Positions 7,546-16,207 of a DNA stretch of 64,000 nt are shown here, piece by piece; within the stretch, counting starts at the first letter, position 1; each line of letters begins with the position of its first letter. Source of the stretch: Motiliproteus sp041586735 (GTDB lineage: Bacteria > Pseudomonadota > Gammaproteobacteria > Pseudomonadales > Balneatricaceae). The stretch lies in assembly GCA_041586735.1 (NCBI GenBank), contig JBFGZQ010000009.1, positions 85,566-149,565 on the forward strand, given 5' to 3'. The notes under the pieces were generated by a model. The model was not told the DNA's origin and searched no databases. It was given only the letters and a program-made list of their open reading frames with translations. The translations under genes were made by a program, and so were the position numbers.

Positions 7546-8472
7546 CTATAGCGCCAGAATACCTAACGGCTCGACGGCTTCGGCAGGCGCCTCGGCATGC
7601 AACTGAAACTGATTAAAGTCGAACAGCTGAGTATCGACCAGATGCGAGGGTACGACATTGCGCAAACTGCTGAACATCACCTCGATCCGCCCTGGAAACT
7701 GCTGATCCCAACTCTGCAGCATCTCTTTCATGACTTGGCGCTGCAGGTTTTCCTGGGAGCCGCAGAGGTTGCACGGAATGATCGGAAACTCGCGCAGATC
7801 GGCGTAGGCAATCAGGTCCTGCTCACGGCAATACGCCATGGGCCGGATCACAATATTCTTACCGTCATCACTGCGTAGTTTCGGCGGCATGGTTTTGAGC
7901 TTGCCGCCGTAGAACATATTCAAAAAAAACGTTTCCAGAATATCATCGCGATGATGCCCTAGCGCAATCTTGGTAAACCCCTGCTCCTGCGCGAAGCGGT
8001 ACAGCGTGCCACGACGCATCCGCGAGCAGAGACCGCAGGTCGTCTTACCCTCGGGTATGACCTCTTTGACCACCGAGTAGGTATCGCGCTCGATGATATG
8101 AAACGGCACCCCGTTGGCACGCAGGTACTCAGGCAACACCTGTTCGGGAAACCCCGGTTGTTTCTGATCCAGATTCACCGCCACCAACTCAAACGGGATC
8201 GGCGCACTCTTTTGCAGGTTAAGCAGGATATCAAGCATCGCATAGGAGTCTTTGCCACCCGACAGGCAGACCATCACCTTGTCGCCCGCCTCGATCATGC
8301 TAAAGTCTTCGATCGCCCGGCCGACATCACGCCGCAGGCGTTTCTGCAACTTATTGAGCCGGGTCTTAACCGGCATTGACTGCTCGGTATCGGTTTGGGC
8401 CTTGGTATCGGTATGAGTCGGTGAATGGCCAGAGTGCAACTGCACGGCGGGAATGACTTCGAGGCTCGACAT
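7546..8472 (-). CDS. ttcA: tRNA 2-thiocytidine synthetase TtcA
   Basis: 308 residues. TtcA makes 2-thiocytidine at position 32 of certain tRNAs using ATP and an iron-sulfur cluster. The PP-loop SGGKDSYAML, the cluster motif CGLCSRMRRG and the second pair PCNLCGSQENLQRQ are all present, and the body reads like the enterobacterial protein (LNKLQKRLRRDVG, HHRDDILETFFLNMFYGG). The start is uncertain: ATG at 8472 gives about 32 extra N-terminal residues with a repetitive HTDTKAQTDTEQ stretch; ATG at 8376 (MPVKTRLNK) would match the usual N-terminus better. The gene is convergent with the SCO1-like gene. Confidence 0.97.
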   Translation of the reverse strand: MSSLEVIPAVQLHSGHSPTHTDTKAQTDTEQSMPVKTRLNKLQKRLRRDVGRAIEDFSMIEAGDKVMVCLSGGKDSYAMLDILLNLQKSAPIPFELVAVNLDQKQPGFPEQVLPEYLRANGVPFHIIERDTYSVVKEVIPEGKTTCGLCSRMRRGTLYRFAQEQGFTKIALGHHRDDILETFFLNMFYGGKLKTMPPKLRSDDGKNIVIRPMAYCREQDLIAYADLREFPIIPCNLCGSQENLQRQVMKEMLQSWDQQFPGRIEVMFSSLRNVVPSHLVDTQLFDFNQFQLHAEAPAEAVEPLGILAL

Positions 8473-8574
8473 CTAGGGATAGCTCAAATAAGTGGATCAA
8501 AAAATAGCGCGCGATTGTACGTCAAAAAATCTACTGAGACCAGCGCGGCTGGTTGTTTTCCAACCAGTTGTGCA

Positions 8575-8997
8575 TCACATCCAAGGGATCGATAGCAGCA
8601 GATAGCGCCCCGCCTTGCCCAGACTAATACAGAGTACCGCGAGCCAGAAGCGCTGCCACAGCCAGCCACTGATAAAGCACAGCGGATCGCCGATCAGCGG
8701 TAGCCAGGAGAGCAACAGCACAGGCGTACCGAAGCGCTGCAAGCGGTCATGCGCCTGTTGCTGGCGCCTGGATAGCGACCGGAGTGGAAACCTATATCTG
8801 ACCCACAAACCCATCCCCCAGGTCAGCACCCCCCCTAGTACATTACCCAGCGTCACCACCCCCACCAGCTGCCACAGAGGGTAAGCACCCTGATCCAATA
8901 GATACAACAGCAGCAGCTCGGAGCCGCCGGGCAGCAGCGTGGAGGAGATCAGACCACTGCCAAATAGCCCCCACAGCGGCGATAGCAGATCAAGCAT
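8575..8997 (-). CDS. yqaA: YqaA family small inner-membrane protein
   Basis: 140 residues with about four hydrophobic segments. It follows the YqaA pattern closely: FGSGLISSTLLPGGSE, then GNVLGGVLTWGMG, FPLR, and LLSWLPLIGDPLCFISGWL. YqaA belongs to the VTT/SNARE-associated (DedA-related) membrane proteins, thought to act in lipid or membrane homeostasis; the exact job is not known. It is transcribed on the same strand as recQ, from which it is separated by a repeat-filled gap of about 130 bases (9005-9117), and lies just upstream of ttcA. Confidence 0.88.
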   Translation of the reverse strand: MLDLLSPLWGLFGSGLISSTLLPGGSELLLLYLLDQGAYPLWQLVGVVTLGNVLGGVLTWGMGLWVRYRFPLRSLSRRQQQAHDRLQRFGTPVLLLSWLPLIGDPLCFISGWLWQRFWLAVLCISLGKAGRYLLLSIPWM

Positions 8998-9004
8998 AAT
9001 GATG

Positions 9005-9049
9005 CAGCCTAGGCTCAGACAGCTTAGATTCAGACAGCCTAGACTCAGA
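9005..9049. repeat. Tandem repeat, 3 x 15 bp
   Basis: CAGCCTAGGCTCAGA, CAGCTTAGATTCAGA and CAGCCTAGACTCAGA follow one another without gaps. The array lies just upstream of the yqaA start and downstream of recQ, so it is part of the yqaA leader or promoter region. Confidence 0.9.
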
Positions 9050-9061
9050 CATTATCTGCGC

Positions 9062-9117
9062 CACAGTGTCCGCCTCACAGTGTCCGCCTCACAGTATCCG
9101 CCCCACACGACCCGCAC
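9062..9117. repeat. Tandem repeat, 3-4 x 14 bp
   Basis: CACAGTGTCCGCCT occurs twice, then CACAGTATCCGCCC, then a worn copy CACACGACCCGCAC. This second array lies 12 bases from the 15-bp array at 9005 and is unrelated in sequence. It ends just before the recQ stop codon. Confidence 0.88.
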
Positions 9118-9128
9118 CCAGACCCTGA

Positions 9129-11258
9129 TCACAGCCGCTGCTGGCGTTGCAGCTCCATGCGTACACAACGCAGCAGTCCCGGATCAAATTGCGCATCCAG
9201 ACTCTCTGCTACCTGTTGCAGATCGCGAATACCGGCGTCCTGAAAATGCAGTATGGCGGTTTCCATCTGTAGTTGATCACTGTCGCTCAGATCCAACAAG
9301 CGGGCCAGCGGTATCGCATCACGCTCAATCAGCATCGCAATCTGCTGCAGCACCTCTTTGACGCTGATCTGCAGCTGACGCGCGGCTAGGTCCGGGCTCA
9401 TCCCGGCCTGCAACAGATCGGCTAACTGCTGCCGACCCGAGGGGCCAGATCGCGACTGCCCGCGGCTACCCAGCACCTCCAAAAACGCCTCGCCGTAACG
9501 CTCCAGCTTGGTTTTTCCCACGCCATTAATATGCGCCAGAGAACGCAGACTGGTGGGTTGCTTCTCAACCATCTCCATCAGCGTGGCATCGTGGAAAATA
9601 TAGAAGGGTGGCACATCCTGCTGATCGGCCAAGGCCTTGCGCACCGCCCGCAGCGCATCCCACAGGCCCTGCTGCAGCCGATTAAGGCGTTGGTGGCTGG
9701 CCACCCGCAGCGACTTACGCTCGCGGCTGTCACCCTGATCGCGGCGCAGTTCCAGGGTCTGTTCACCCTTGAGCAGCGGTCGACTGCGTTCGGACAAACG
9801 CAGCGCACCGTAGCGGTCATGATCGACATCCACCAGCCCTCGCGCCACCAGCTGCCGAAACAGCGAGCGCCACTCCTGAGCATTGAGCTCCTTGCCGATG
9901 CCGAAGGTCGACAGGCTCAGATGGCCATATTGTTTGACCTTGTCGGTCGCCTTCCCCAGCAACACATCGATCAGATAGCTGACCCCAAAGCGCTGCCCGG
10001 TACGATACACCGTCGACAGCGCCTTGCGCGCCGCCTCGGTGCCATCCCAGGTCTCTACCGGAGTTAGGCAGGTATCACAGTTGCCACAGGCACTATGCTC
10101 AGGCTCGCCAAAATAGCTCAGCAGCGCCTGACGCCGACAGCTGGTCACCTCGCACAGCCCCAGCATCGCCTCGAGGCGTTGGCGTTCGATCTGTTTCTGC
10201 AACTCGCCCGCCTCGGAGCTATCGAGCATCTGCCGCAGGAAGATCACATCCTGCAGCCCATAGACCATCCAGGCATCGGCGGGTTCACCATCTCGCCCGG
10301 CGCGCCCGGTTTCCTGATAGTAGGCCTCGATGCTCTTGGGTAGATCCAGATGGGCGACAAAGCGCACATTGGGCTTATCGATCCCCATGCCAAAGGCGAT
10401 GGTCGCCACCACGATCACTTTCTCTTCGGTCAAAAACCGGTGCTGGTGGTCGGCCCGCGTGGCTGCCGGCAAGCCGGCATGGTAGGGCAACGCGTGCCAG
10501 CCCTCGGCGCACAGCCAGGCCGCGGTCTCATCAACTTTTTTGCGCGACAGGCAATAGACGATACCGGCATCGTTGGGGTGTTCGGCTTGGATAAACTGTT
10601 TGAGCTGCTGGCGGGCACTCTGCTTCTGGGTGATCCGGTAACGGATATTGGGACGATCGAAACCCTGGACGTAGATGGCGGCCTGCTCCAGCGCCAGGCG
10701 CTGAATAATCTCTTCCCGGGTGCGCTGATCGGCGGTCGCGGTGAGCGCAATGCGTGGTATCGTCGGAAACTGTTGGTGCAGCACCGACAGCTGCAGATAT
10801 TCGGGCCGGAAATCGTGGCCCCATTGCGAAACACAATGCGCCTCATCGATGGCAAACAGCGACAGCTGGGCGCTACTGAGCAGCCCCAAAGTGCGCGGTT
10901 GCAATAGGCGTTCGGGGGCGATATAGAGCAGTTCCAACTCACCGCTCAGCAGTTGCTGTTCAACTTCACGCACCGCCTGGTAGTCGAGGGTCGAGTTCAG
11001 AAACGCCGCCCGAATCCCCAGCTGCGACAATGCCCGGACCTGGTCCTGCATCAGCGCAATCAGTGGCGACACCACAATCGCAGTGCCCTCGCGGATCAGC
11101 GCTGGCAACTGGTAGCACAGCGATTTACCCCCACCAGTGGGCATCAGTACCAGCGCATCGCCGCCGTCCAACAGGGTTTGAATCACCTGATCCTGGGGCG
11201 GGCGAAAACTGTCGTAACCGAAGGTGGTGCGTAGACGTTCGAGAGCAAGATTCAACAT
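9129..11258 (-). CDS. recQ: ATP-dependent DNA helicase RecQ
   Basis: 709 residues from ATG 11258 (MLNLALERLRTTFGYDSFRPPQ), which matches the usual RecQ N-terminus; an upstream frame extension of 42 residues looks non-coding. Motifs in order: Walker A MPTGGGKSLCYQLP, DEAH box AIDEAHCVSQWGHDFRPEY, motif V/VI VRFVAHLDLPKS and QETGRAGRDG. The zinc-binding cysteines follow (CRRQALLSYFGE ... CGNCDTC), then the winged-helix region and an HRDC domain near residues 520-600. A further C-terminal stretch of about 110 residues (LADLLQAGMSPDLAARQL...) looks like an extra helix-turn-helix domain of the kind seen in many RecQ proteins. RecQ unwinds DNA for RecF-type repair and restart. Confidence 0.97.
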   Translation of the reverse strand: MLNLALERLRTTFGYDSFRPPQDQVIQTLLDGGDALVLMPTGGGKSLCYQLPALIREGTAIVVSPLIALMQDQVRALSQLGIRAAFLNSTLDYQAVREVEQQLLSGELELLYIAPERLLQPRTLGLLSSAQLSLFAIDEAHCVSQWGHDFRPEYLQLSVLHQQFPTIPRIALTATADQRTREEIIQRLALEQAAIYVQGFDRPNIRYRITQKQSARQQLKQFIQAEHPNDAGIVYCLSRKKVDETAAWLCAEGWHALPYHAGLPAATRADHQHRFLTEEKVIVVATIAFGMGIDKPNVRFVAHLDLPKSIEAYYQETGRAGRDGEPADAWMVYGLQDVIFLRQMLDSSEAGELQKQIERQRLEAMLGLCEVTSCRRQALLSYFGEPEHSACGNCDTCLTPVETWDGTEAARKALSTVYRTGQRFGVSYLIDVLLGKATDKVKQYGHLSLSTFGIGKELNAQEWRSLFRQLVARGLVDVDHDRYGALRLSERSRPLLKGEQTLELRRDQGDSRERKSLRVASHQRLNRLQQGLWDALRAVRKALADQQDVPPFYIFHDATLMEMVEKQPTSLRSLAHINGVGKTKLERYGEAFLEVLGSRGQSRSGPSGRQQLADLLQAGMSPDLAARQLQISVKEVLQQIAMLIERDAIPLARLLDLSDSDQLQMETAILHFQDAGIRDLQQVAESLDAQFDPGLLRCVRMELQRQQRL

Positions 11259-11442
11259 GGCGACGATTATCCGCTTTCCCGTCCGGACAAGAAACCACCT
11301 GGGCCCATTTAGGCGACGAACAGATCTCGGATGGCCAACTCCTGCCGCGTTAACCGTATCCTCTGATCGCTGCTGCGCGTACAATGCGCGCTAGCTGTTA
11401 CTCATCCCCCGCCCAACATTAGACGCAGACAAGAGAGCCCCC

Positions 11443-12063
11443 ATGACCCTGGATCGCGCCGAAAACCAACCACTCAACGAAAACGAAATCGATGAACTGG
11501 AGACATTTCTCTTTTCTGAAGGGGTCTCAGAAGAAGCGCTGGACTACCCAGGCCTGCACGGCTTGTTAACCGCGATCGCGATCTGTCCAGTCGCGATCGA
11601 TGAACAGGAGTGGCTGGAGACCCTGTTCGACGGTCTACCTCAGTATGCCAACAGCGAACAGCAGGCCCGTATTGAATCGTTATTGCGGCGCGAACTGCTG
11701 GGCATCTGCGATGAACTCGAGCACGAAGAGCCTCCCGAGCTCCCCTGCGACCTGAGCCTGGACGACGACTCGCTACTGACGGTCTGGTGCCAGGGATTCA
11801 TGGAGGGGGTATTTATGCGCGAAGAGCTATGGTTTGGCGATCACGAGGAGCAGATGGCCGAACTGCTGCTGCCGATGATGATCGCCTCGGAGCTGTTTGA
11901 GGATGATGTCGAGCTGCAAGCGATGCGGGGCGACACCACGCTGATGCTCGGCCTGTGCGAAGAGATCCCCGACCTGCTGACCGATATCTACCTGCTGTTT
12001 CGGGTGCCGGAGCCGACCAAGAAAGCCTTGGGGAAATCTAGATCAGCCCAGAAAAGACGCTAG
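11443..12063 (+). CDS. UPF0149 / YecA-family protein
   Basis: 206 residues, very acidic (many Asp/Glu) and predicted all helical. It fits the UPF0149 family: LDYPGLHGLLTAIAICP near residue 35, a central GFMEGVFMREELW and a closing LPDLLTDIYLLFR. The C-terminal SEC-C zinc motif found in YecA itself is absent; the end is a basic KSRSAQKRR tail. Function of the family is not established. A GAGAG ribosome site precedes ATG 11443. The gene is divergent from recQ, sharing about 185 bases of upstream DNA, and is followed by a hairpin at 12105. Confidence 0.8.
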   Translation: MTLDRAENQPLNENEIDELETFLFSEGVSEEALDYPGLHGLLTAIAICPVAIDEQEWLETLFDGLPQYANSEQQARIESLLRRELLGICDELEHEEPPELPCDLSLDDDSLLTVWCQGFMEGVFMREELWFGDHEEQMAELLLPMMIASELFEDDVELQAMRGDTTLMLGLCEEIPDLLTDIYLLFRVPEPTKKALGKSRSAQKRR

Positions 12064-12104
12064 CGGAGCCTAGGATTCCCGAAATTTCGATTCGCAAACC
12101 TGTC

Positions 12105-12137
12105 ATCCGCGAGCCCGAAGTGAGTGGCTCGCCGGAT
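12105..12137 (+). terminator. Hairpin after the UPF0149 gene
   Basis: ATCCGCGAGCC and GGCTCGCCGGAT form a long stem with a single bulged base around a 10-base loop. It lies 41 bases past the stop. No T run follows, so it may be a weak or factor-dependent terminator. Confidence 0.45.
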
Positions 12138-12227
12138 AGGGCTGGCCACTAACCCGCGAAAACCCGTAAATAATCCACAAACAACCACAGATCTGCGCCA
12201 CTCTAGATGGCAATGCCGATCTGTAAT

Positions 12228-12255
12228 ATGACTGCGCAACCACGGCAGCTATACT
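12228..12255 (+). promoter_or_regulatory. Predicted sigma-70 promoter of the DUF1499 gene
   Basis: ATGACT (12228-12233) and TATACT (12250-12255) are separated by 16 bases and lie 28 bases upstream of the ATG. The same wording CTATACTGAG occurs upstream of the DUF2789 gene at 40747, suggesting a favoured -10 type in this genome. Confidence 0.5.
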
Positions 12256-12282
12256 GAGCGCACCCACCCTTTGGAGTCCAGT

Positions 12283-12756
12283 ATGAAACTGTTAACCCTT
12301 CTCGGCGTTGCCGTCGGCGGAAGCCTGATCGCAGTGCTTATCCTGTTTATTGTTAAAGCCATCGATTCCAAGCAGGGAGAGGCTCAGGGGCTGGTCAACC
12401 TGCAGCTATCGGCCTGCTCGCCAAAACCCAACTGCGTTAGCAGCGAACAGGGCACCCCAGCCGATAAAAAAGTATCCCCCTTCAGCCTCCGTCCCGATCA
12501 GCCCGAACAGGACTGGAAGCGTCTGCAAAGCGTGATTCAAGCGCACGGCGGTACCCTGGTTCAGGTTGACGAGCAGTATTTGGCAGCGACCTTTACCAGC
12601 TCGCTATTTGGCTTTGTCGATGACCTGGAAGCACGTCTGGATCCCCCCCACCACGCGATTCAGATCCGCTCCGCATCCCGGGTCGGCAGCAGTGACTTTG
12701 GCGCCAACCGCACTCGGGTGGAACAACTACGCCAGCGTTACCTAGCCGCGCAGTAG
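12283..12756 (+). CDS. DUF1499 family membrane-anchored protein
   Basis: 157 residues from ATG 12283, chosen because GGAG lies 8 bases upstream. A single N-terminal membrane helix (about 5-27) is followed by the DUF1499 pattern: CSPKPNCVSSEQG, a helix with EQDWKRLQSVIQ, LAATFTSSLFGFVDDLE and the closing IRSASRVGSSDFGANRTRVEQLR. DUF1499 proteins are widespread and uncharacterised. It is likely monocistronic, since nothing is coded on its strand for about 480 bases downstream. Confidence 0.85.
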   Translation: MKLLTLLGVAVGGSLIAVLILFIVKAIDSKQGEAQGLVNLQLSACSPKPNCVSSEQGTPADKKVSPFSLRPDQPEQDWKRLQSVIQAHGGTLVQVDEQYLAATFTSSLFGFVDDLEARLDPPHHAIQIRSASRVGSSDFGANRTRVEQLRQRYLAAQ

Positions 12757-13241
12757 CAAAGCTGTCGACAAAGGTAACGAGCGAAGCTGAGGCCAGGTGA
12801 AAACAGGCCAGCAAGCGCCATTTACGACGTCACGCCATAACGGCGACTAGGAACGCATAGCCTTCAAGAGCCCCAATACTCTCAAACCAATCAACAACGG
12901 CGCTAGCGAGAACCCCAGCTAGTCGTCAGAACCCACGGATATTGCGAAGCGGGTACGCGACGAAACGACCACCTGACTCGGATATCATTTTTATATCAAA
13001 AAATAAAAAATATCCGTTTGAATATCTCCTATTCGTGAGCCTTTTGAAGTGATAACCTCTGGTTAAATATTTGTTGATCAATCAGTTGAAGAGAATGATA
13101 AAGGCCGATAATAATGCCTTAAATCAATTTCTCGATTCATGGAAAGAATCTCTCTTGTCTGCATCACCTTGCGTATTAATCAACAGGCATCGCCCTGTTA
13201 GGTAGCGCACGTGGTTTGGCATCCTGAATTTGATATCGGTC
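12757..13241. other. 485-bp non-coding gap with AT-rich inverted repeat
   Basis: No credible gene is seen here. Base composition shifts from GC-rich to AT-rich near 12980. CGGATAT (12979) and ATATCCG (13010-13016) form an inverted repeat around a run of A and T, with an inner GATAT/ATATC pair, a possible operator or cruciform. It lies about 230 bases upstream of the PhnD-like gene and is the likely promoter region of the operon 13242-19430. No -10/-35 pair stands out. Confidence 0.45.
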
Positions 13242-14132
13242 ATGGATAGCATGCAAAAAAATAATAAAAACTGCTTAACCACCCTGCTTGCAACACTGCT
13301 ACTGGTAGGTATTGAATTCTTATCGCTACCCTTATGGGCGGCCGAAGATCCGTTGATTATGGGGGTATTCCCTCGGCGTAATGCCACCTTGACTACGCAC
13401 CTCTTTACACCGATGACTGAACACCTGGGTCAGCAGCTAGGGCGGGAGGTCAGATTGATGACGGCCAAAGACTTTCCCTCTTTTTGGCGCGGGGTCACCG
13501 ATCAGACCTACGATATCGTTCACTATAACCAATATCACTACATCATCTCGGCAGATGCCTATCAGGTGGTTGCCCACAACAGGGAATTTGGTCGTAGCGA
13601 TGTGTCCGGGGCACTGTATGTTCGCAAAGACAGTGGCATCACAGAGGTAGGCCAACTGAGGGGACGGCGAATCATCTTCGGTGGTGGCGAGGATGCGATG
13701 ATGAGCTACATTCTACCCCGCTACCTGCTACTAGAGGCAGGACTGAGCAATAATGATTACGATACTCAGTTTGCCAATAGTCCACCTAATGCACTAATGG
13801 CATTGTATTTCAATCAAACAGAGGCCAGTGGTGCCGGTGATATCTTGATTGATCTGCCGGTAGTAAAAAATAATATCAACACCTCTGAGCTGACCCACCT
13901 AGCCAGTACCGCACCCGTACTGCATCTGCCCTGGGCAGTTAAAAAAGGCATGGATTCACGATTGAGAGCGCAGATTCAACGCGCTTTGGTCGAGCTTGAA
14001 ACCACCGACCAGGGCCAAGCGATCCTTAAGCAGGCGAAGATGACTGGAATCGGTGCGGCTAAGGATGGAGATTACGACCCGCATCGGCAGATTATTGCCA
14101 AGGTTGTCGGGCCGCTAGGCTCGACCAAATAA
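13242..14132 (+). CDS. PhnD-like periplasmic oxyanion-binding protein
   Basis: About 296 residues. A signal peptide (NCLTTLLATLLLVGIEFLSLPLWA-AED) leads into a PhnD/SsuA-type periplasmic binding fold: LIMGVFPRRNATLTTHLFTPMTEHLGQQLGREV, then DIVHYNQYHYIISA, GALYVRKDSGI and GRRIIFGGGEDAMMSYILPRYLL. Family members bind phosphate, phosphite or phosphonate. No permease or ATPase gene accompanies it; instead a sensor GGDEF/EAL gene starts 2 bases after its stop, which points to a ligand sensor rather than a transport subunit (inference). Starts at 13242 or 13251 are both possible; neither has a strong ribosome site. It is the first gene of a five-gene operon with two cytochromes and a SulP transporter. 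Confidence 0.85.
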   Translation: MDSMQKNNKNCLTTLLATLLLVGIEFLSLPLWAAEDPLIMGVFPRRNATLTTHLFTPMTEHLGQQLGREVRLMTAKDFPSFWRGVTDQTYDIVHYNQYHYIISADAYQVVAHNREFGRSDVSGALYVRKDSGITEVGQLRGRRIIFGGGEDAMMSYILPRYLLLEAGLSNNDYDTQFANSPPNALMALYFNQTEASGAGDILIDLPVVKNNINTSELTHLASTAPVLHLPWAVKKGMDSRLRAQIQRALVELETTDQGQAILKQAKMTGIGAAKDGDYDPHRQIIAKVVGPLGSTK

Positions 14133-14134
14133 CC

Positions 14135-16201
14135 ATGTCACTACGCCTTGGCACCAAGTTTATCTTGATCGTGGTCGGTATTCTGTCTACGACGCTAGCG
14201 GCTAATACCCTGGTGTTCATGCGCTCTCAGCATCAGCTACTGGAAGAGCAACTAATTGAGCAGGGCAAGGCACTGGGGCACTTCGTGGCCTTAGTCAGTC
14301 CAGAGGCGATCCTCGGTTACGATTTTTTGCAACTCAACAAATATGCTCGTGAGATCTCTCACCAGCGCGATGTTGTTTATGGGGTGATCGTCGATCTGCA
14401 CGGCCGCCCATTGACCAATTTTGTTAATCGCGATAACCCGCAGATAAGCCCATTGCTCGATAACGCCGAGTCTGTACGGATGAGCGAACTACTGCCGCAA
14501 CTGCAAACTATTCCCGATTTGATCCCCTTGGAATTCAGCATTATCCACGATGAAGAAACACTGGGGGCATTCAAGGTCGGCTTGAGCCGCACGCAACTGG
14601 TCCAGAAAATCTATCGACAGATGTTGGTTCAACTAGGCATATACGGACTTATTATTCTGTTCTTGAGCAGCACTATCTATCTAGTGTTCCGCTTTAGCGT
14701 GTTATTTCCGGTACAGCGGCTTATTCGAGCCTCCCATCATGTTGCTAGGGGTGAGTATCATCAGCTAGAGGTTAAGTCGCGGGACGAAATGGGGGTGCTC
14801 ACCGAAACCTTCAACTCGATGGTACTCAGTATCCGCCAGGAGCGAGCCAAACTCCACTACCAAGCCAATTACGATGCCCTGACCGAACTACCCAATCGGA
14901 TGATGGCGGTAGAGCGGCTGTCTTACGAGATTAATCGTTCGCGGCGAGATCAACAGCGACTGGCGGTGTTGTTTATCGACCTGGATGATTTCAAAGTCGT
15001 CAACGACACCCTGGGGCACGCCACCGGTGATCAACTGTTGATCGAAATGGGCTCGCGCCTTAAATCACGCTTGCGAGATGTGGATACCATCGCCCGGTTG
15101 GGCGGCGATGAATTTTTATTGTTACTGCCTTGGGGAGGCGGTGAAACCGAGATCGAACAGATCAGCGCCAGGCTGATTGAGGCAGTATCTCAGCCGCTTC
15201 ATCTCCAATCTCGAGAGGTTAAGGTGCATTGCAGTATCGGTGTGGCATTTTATCCCACCGATGGCGATAGCGCCGATCTGCTAATGGCGAATGCCGATAA
15301 CGCCATGTATCAGGCCAAGACGCAACCGGGTTCGTCGGTCTGCTTCTTCACGCAGCAGATGAACACCCGGGTTCAGGAGCGCTTACAGATGGAGCAGGAC
15401 CTGCATCTGGCGCTGGCTCGTGGCGAATTTGAACTCTATTACCAGCCGTTAATCGATGCAACCACAGGGCACCACCGAGGTGCTGAAGTGCTGCTGCGCT
15501 GGCACCATCCAGAAAAGGGGTTTATTAGCCCTGAGGTATTTATCCCGCTGGCTGAAACGACCGGACAGATCATCGCTATCGGCGAGTGGGTCATCCGCCA
15601 AGCAGCGCGGCAATGGTCGCTATGGAGCCGTCGTGGTCTAACTCCTGGGCACATTGCGGTCAATATCTCCCGAGTTCAGTTCGAAGAGCGCCTGATCTGG
15701 CTGGTGGGTGAAGTGATTACCCATCACCGTCTGCCTCCCGGCGCACTAGAGCTGGAGGTCACCGAGGGGGTATTGCTCGAAGACCATGAGATGGTTGCCA
15801 AGGCATTAAATCAATTCCGGGCTATGGGGGTGAAGCTGTCCCTGGATGATTTTGGTACCGGATTCTCATCGCTGAGTTACCTCAAGCGCTTTCGCTTTGA
15901 TCTCCTCAAAATTGACCGAAGCTTTATCTCGGGGTTGCCGGATACCGCCGAAGATGTGTCGCTGGTCAAGGCGATCATCGCCATGGCTCACAGCATGAAT
16001 CTAAAGGTGGTGGCCGAAGGTGTAGAGAGGCAGCAGCAGCATGATTTTCTGCGCACCCTGGGCTGCGATTTTAGCCAGGGCTATCTGTTTTCCAAACCGA
16101 TGCCCCGTCATGAATATGAAACCTATCTCAAACGCGCCCAAGAAATGGATGATGGCAATCTGTCGGCATTATCTATGACGGTATACCCCATTAGACGTTA
16201 A
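14135..16201 (+). CDS. Membrane HAMP-GGDEF-EAL c-di-GMP enzyme
   Basis: 688 residues. A first membrane helix (8-29), a periplasmic sensor domain of about 130 residues, a second helix (about 164-185) and a HAMP linker (FPVQRLIRASHHVARGEY) lead to a GGDEF domain with intact RLGGDEF and an RDVD inhibitory I-site five residues before it. An EAL domain follows with EVL in place of EAL in RGAEVLLRWHHP, plus intact DDFGTGFSSLSYL, KIDRSFI and VAEGVE. Both diguanylate cyclase and phosphodiesterase activity are therefore possible. The start is 2 bases after the PhnD-like gene, so the binding protein may pass its signal to the periplasmic domain, as LuxP does to LuxQ (inference). Confidence 0.93.
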   Translation: MSLRLGTKFILIVVGILSTTLAANTLVFMRSQHQLLEEQLIEQGKALGHFVALVSPEAILGYDFLQLNKYAREISHQRDVVYGVIVDLHGRPLTNFVNRDNPQISPLLDNAESVRMSELLPQLQTIPDLIPLEFSIIHDEETLGAFKVGLSRTQLVQKIYRQMLVQLGIYGLIILFLSSTIYLVFRFSVLFPVQRLIRASHHVARGEYHQLEVKSRDEMGVLTETFNSMVLSIRQERAKLHYQANYDALTELPNRMMAVERLSYEINRSRRDQQRLAVLFIDLDDFKVVNDTLGHATGDQLLIEMGSRLKSRLRDVDTIARLGGDEFLLLLPWGGGETEIEQISARLIEAVSQPLHLQSREVKVHCSIGVAFYPTDGDSADLLMANADNAMYQAKTQPGSSVCFFTQQMNTRVQERLQMEQDLHLALARGEFELYYQPLIDATTGHHRGAEVLLRWHHPEKGFISPEVFIPLAETTGQIIAIGEWVIRQAARQWSLWSRRGLTPGHIAVNISRVQFEERLIWLVGEVITHHRLPPGALELEVTEGVLLEDHEMVAKALNQFRAMGVKLSLDDFGTGFSSLSYLKRFRFDLLKIDRSFISGLPDTAEDVSLVKAIIAMAHSMNLKVVAEGVERQQQHDFLRTLGCDFSQGYLFSKPMPRHEYETYLKRAQEMDDGNLSALSMTVYPIRR

Positions 16202-16207
16202 CCATTG

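Noticed and set aside
13242..14132. Phosphonate ABC transporter operon
   Set aside because: Only the binding protein is present; no PhnC or PhnE genes adjoin it.
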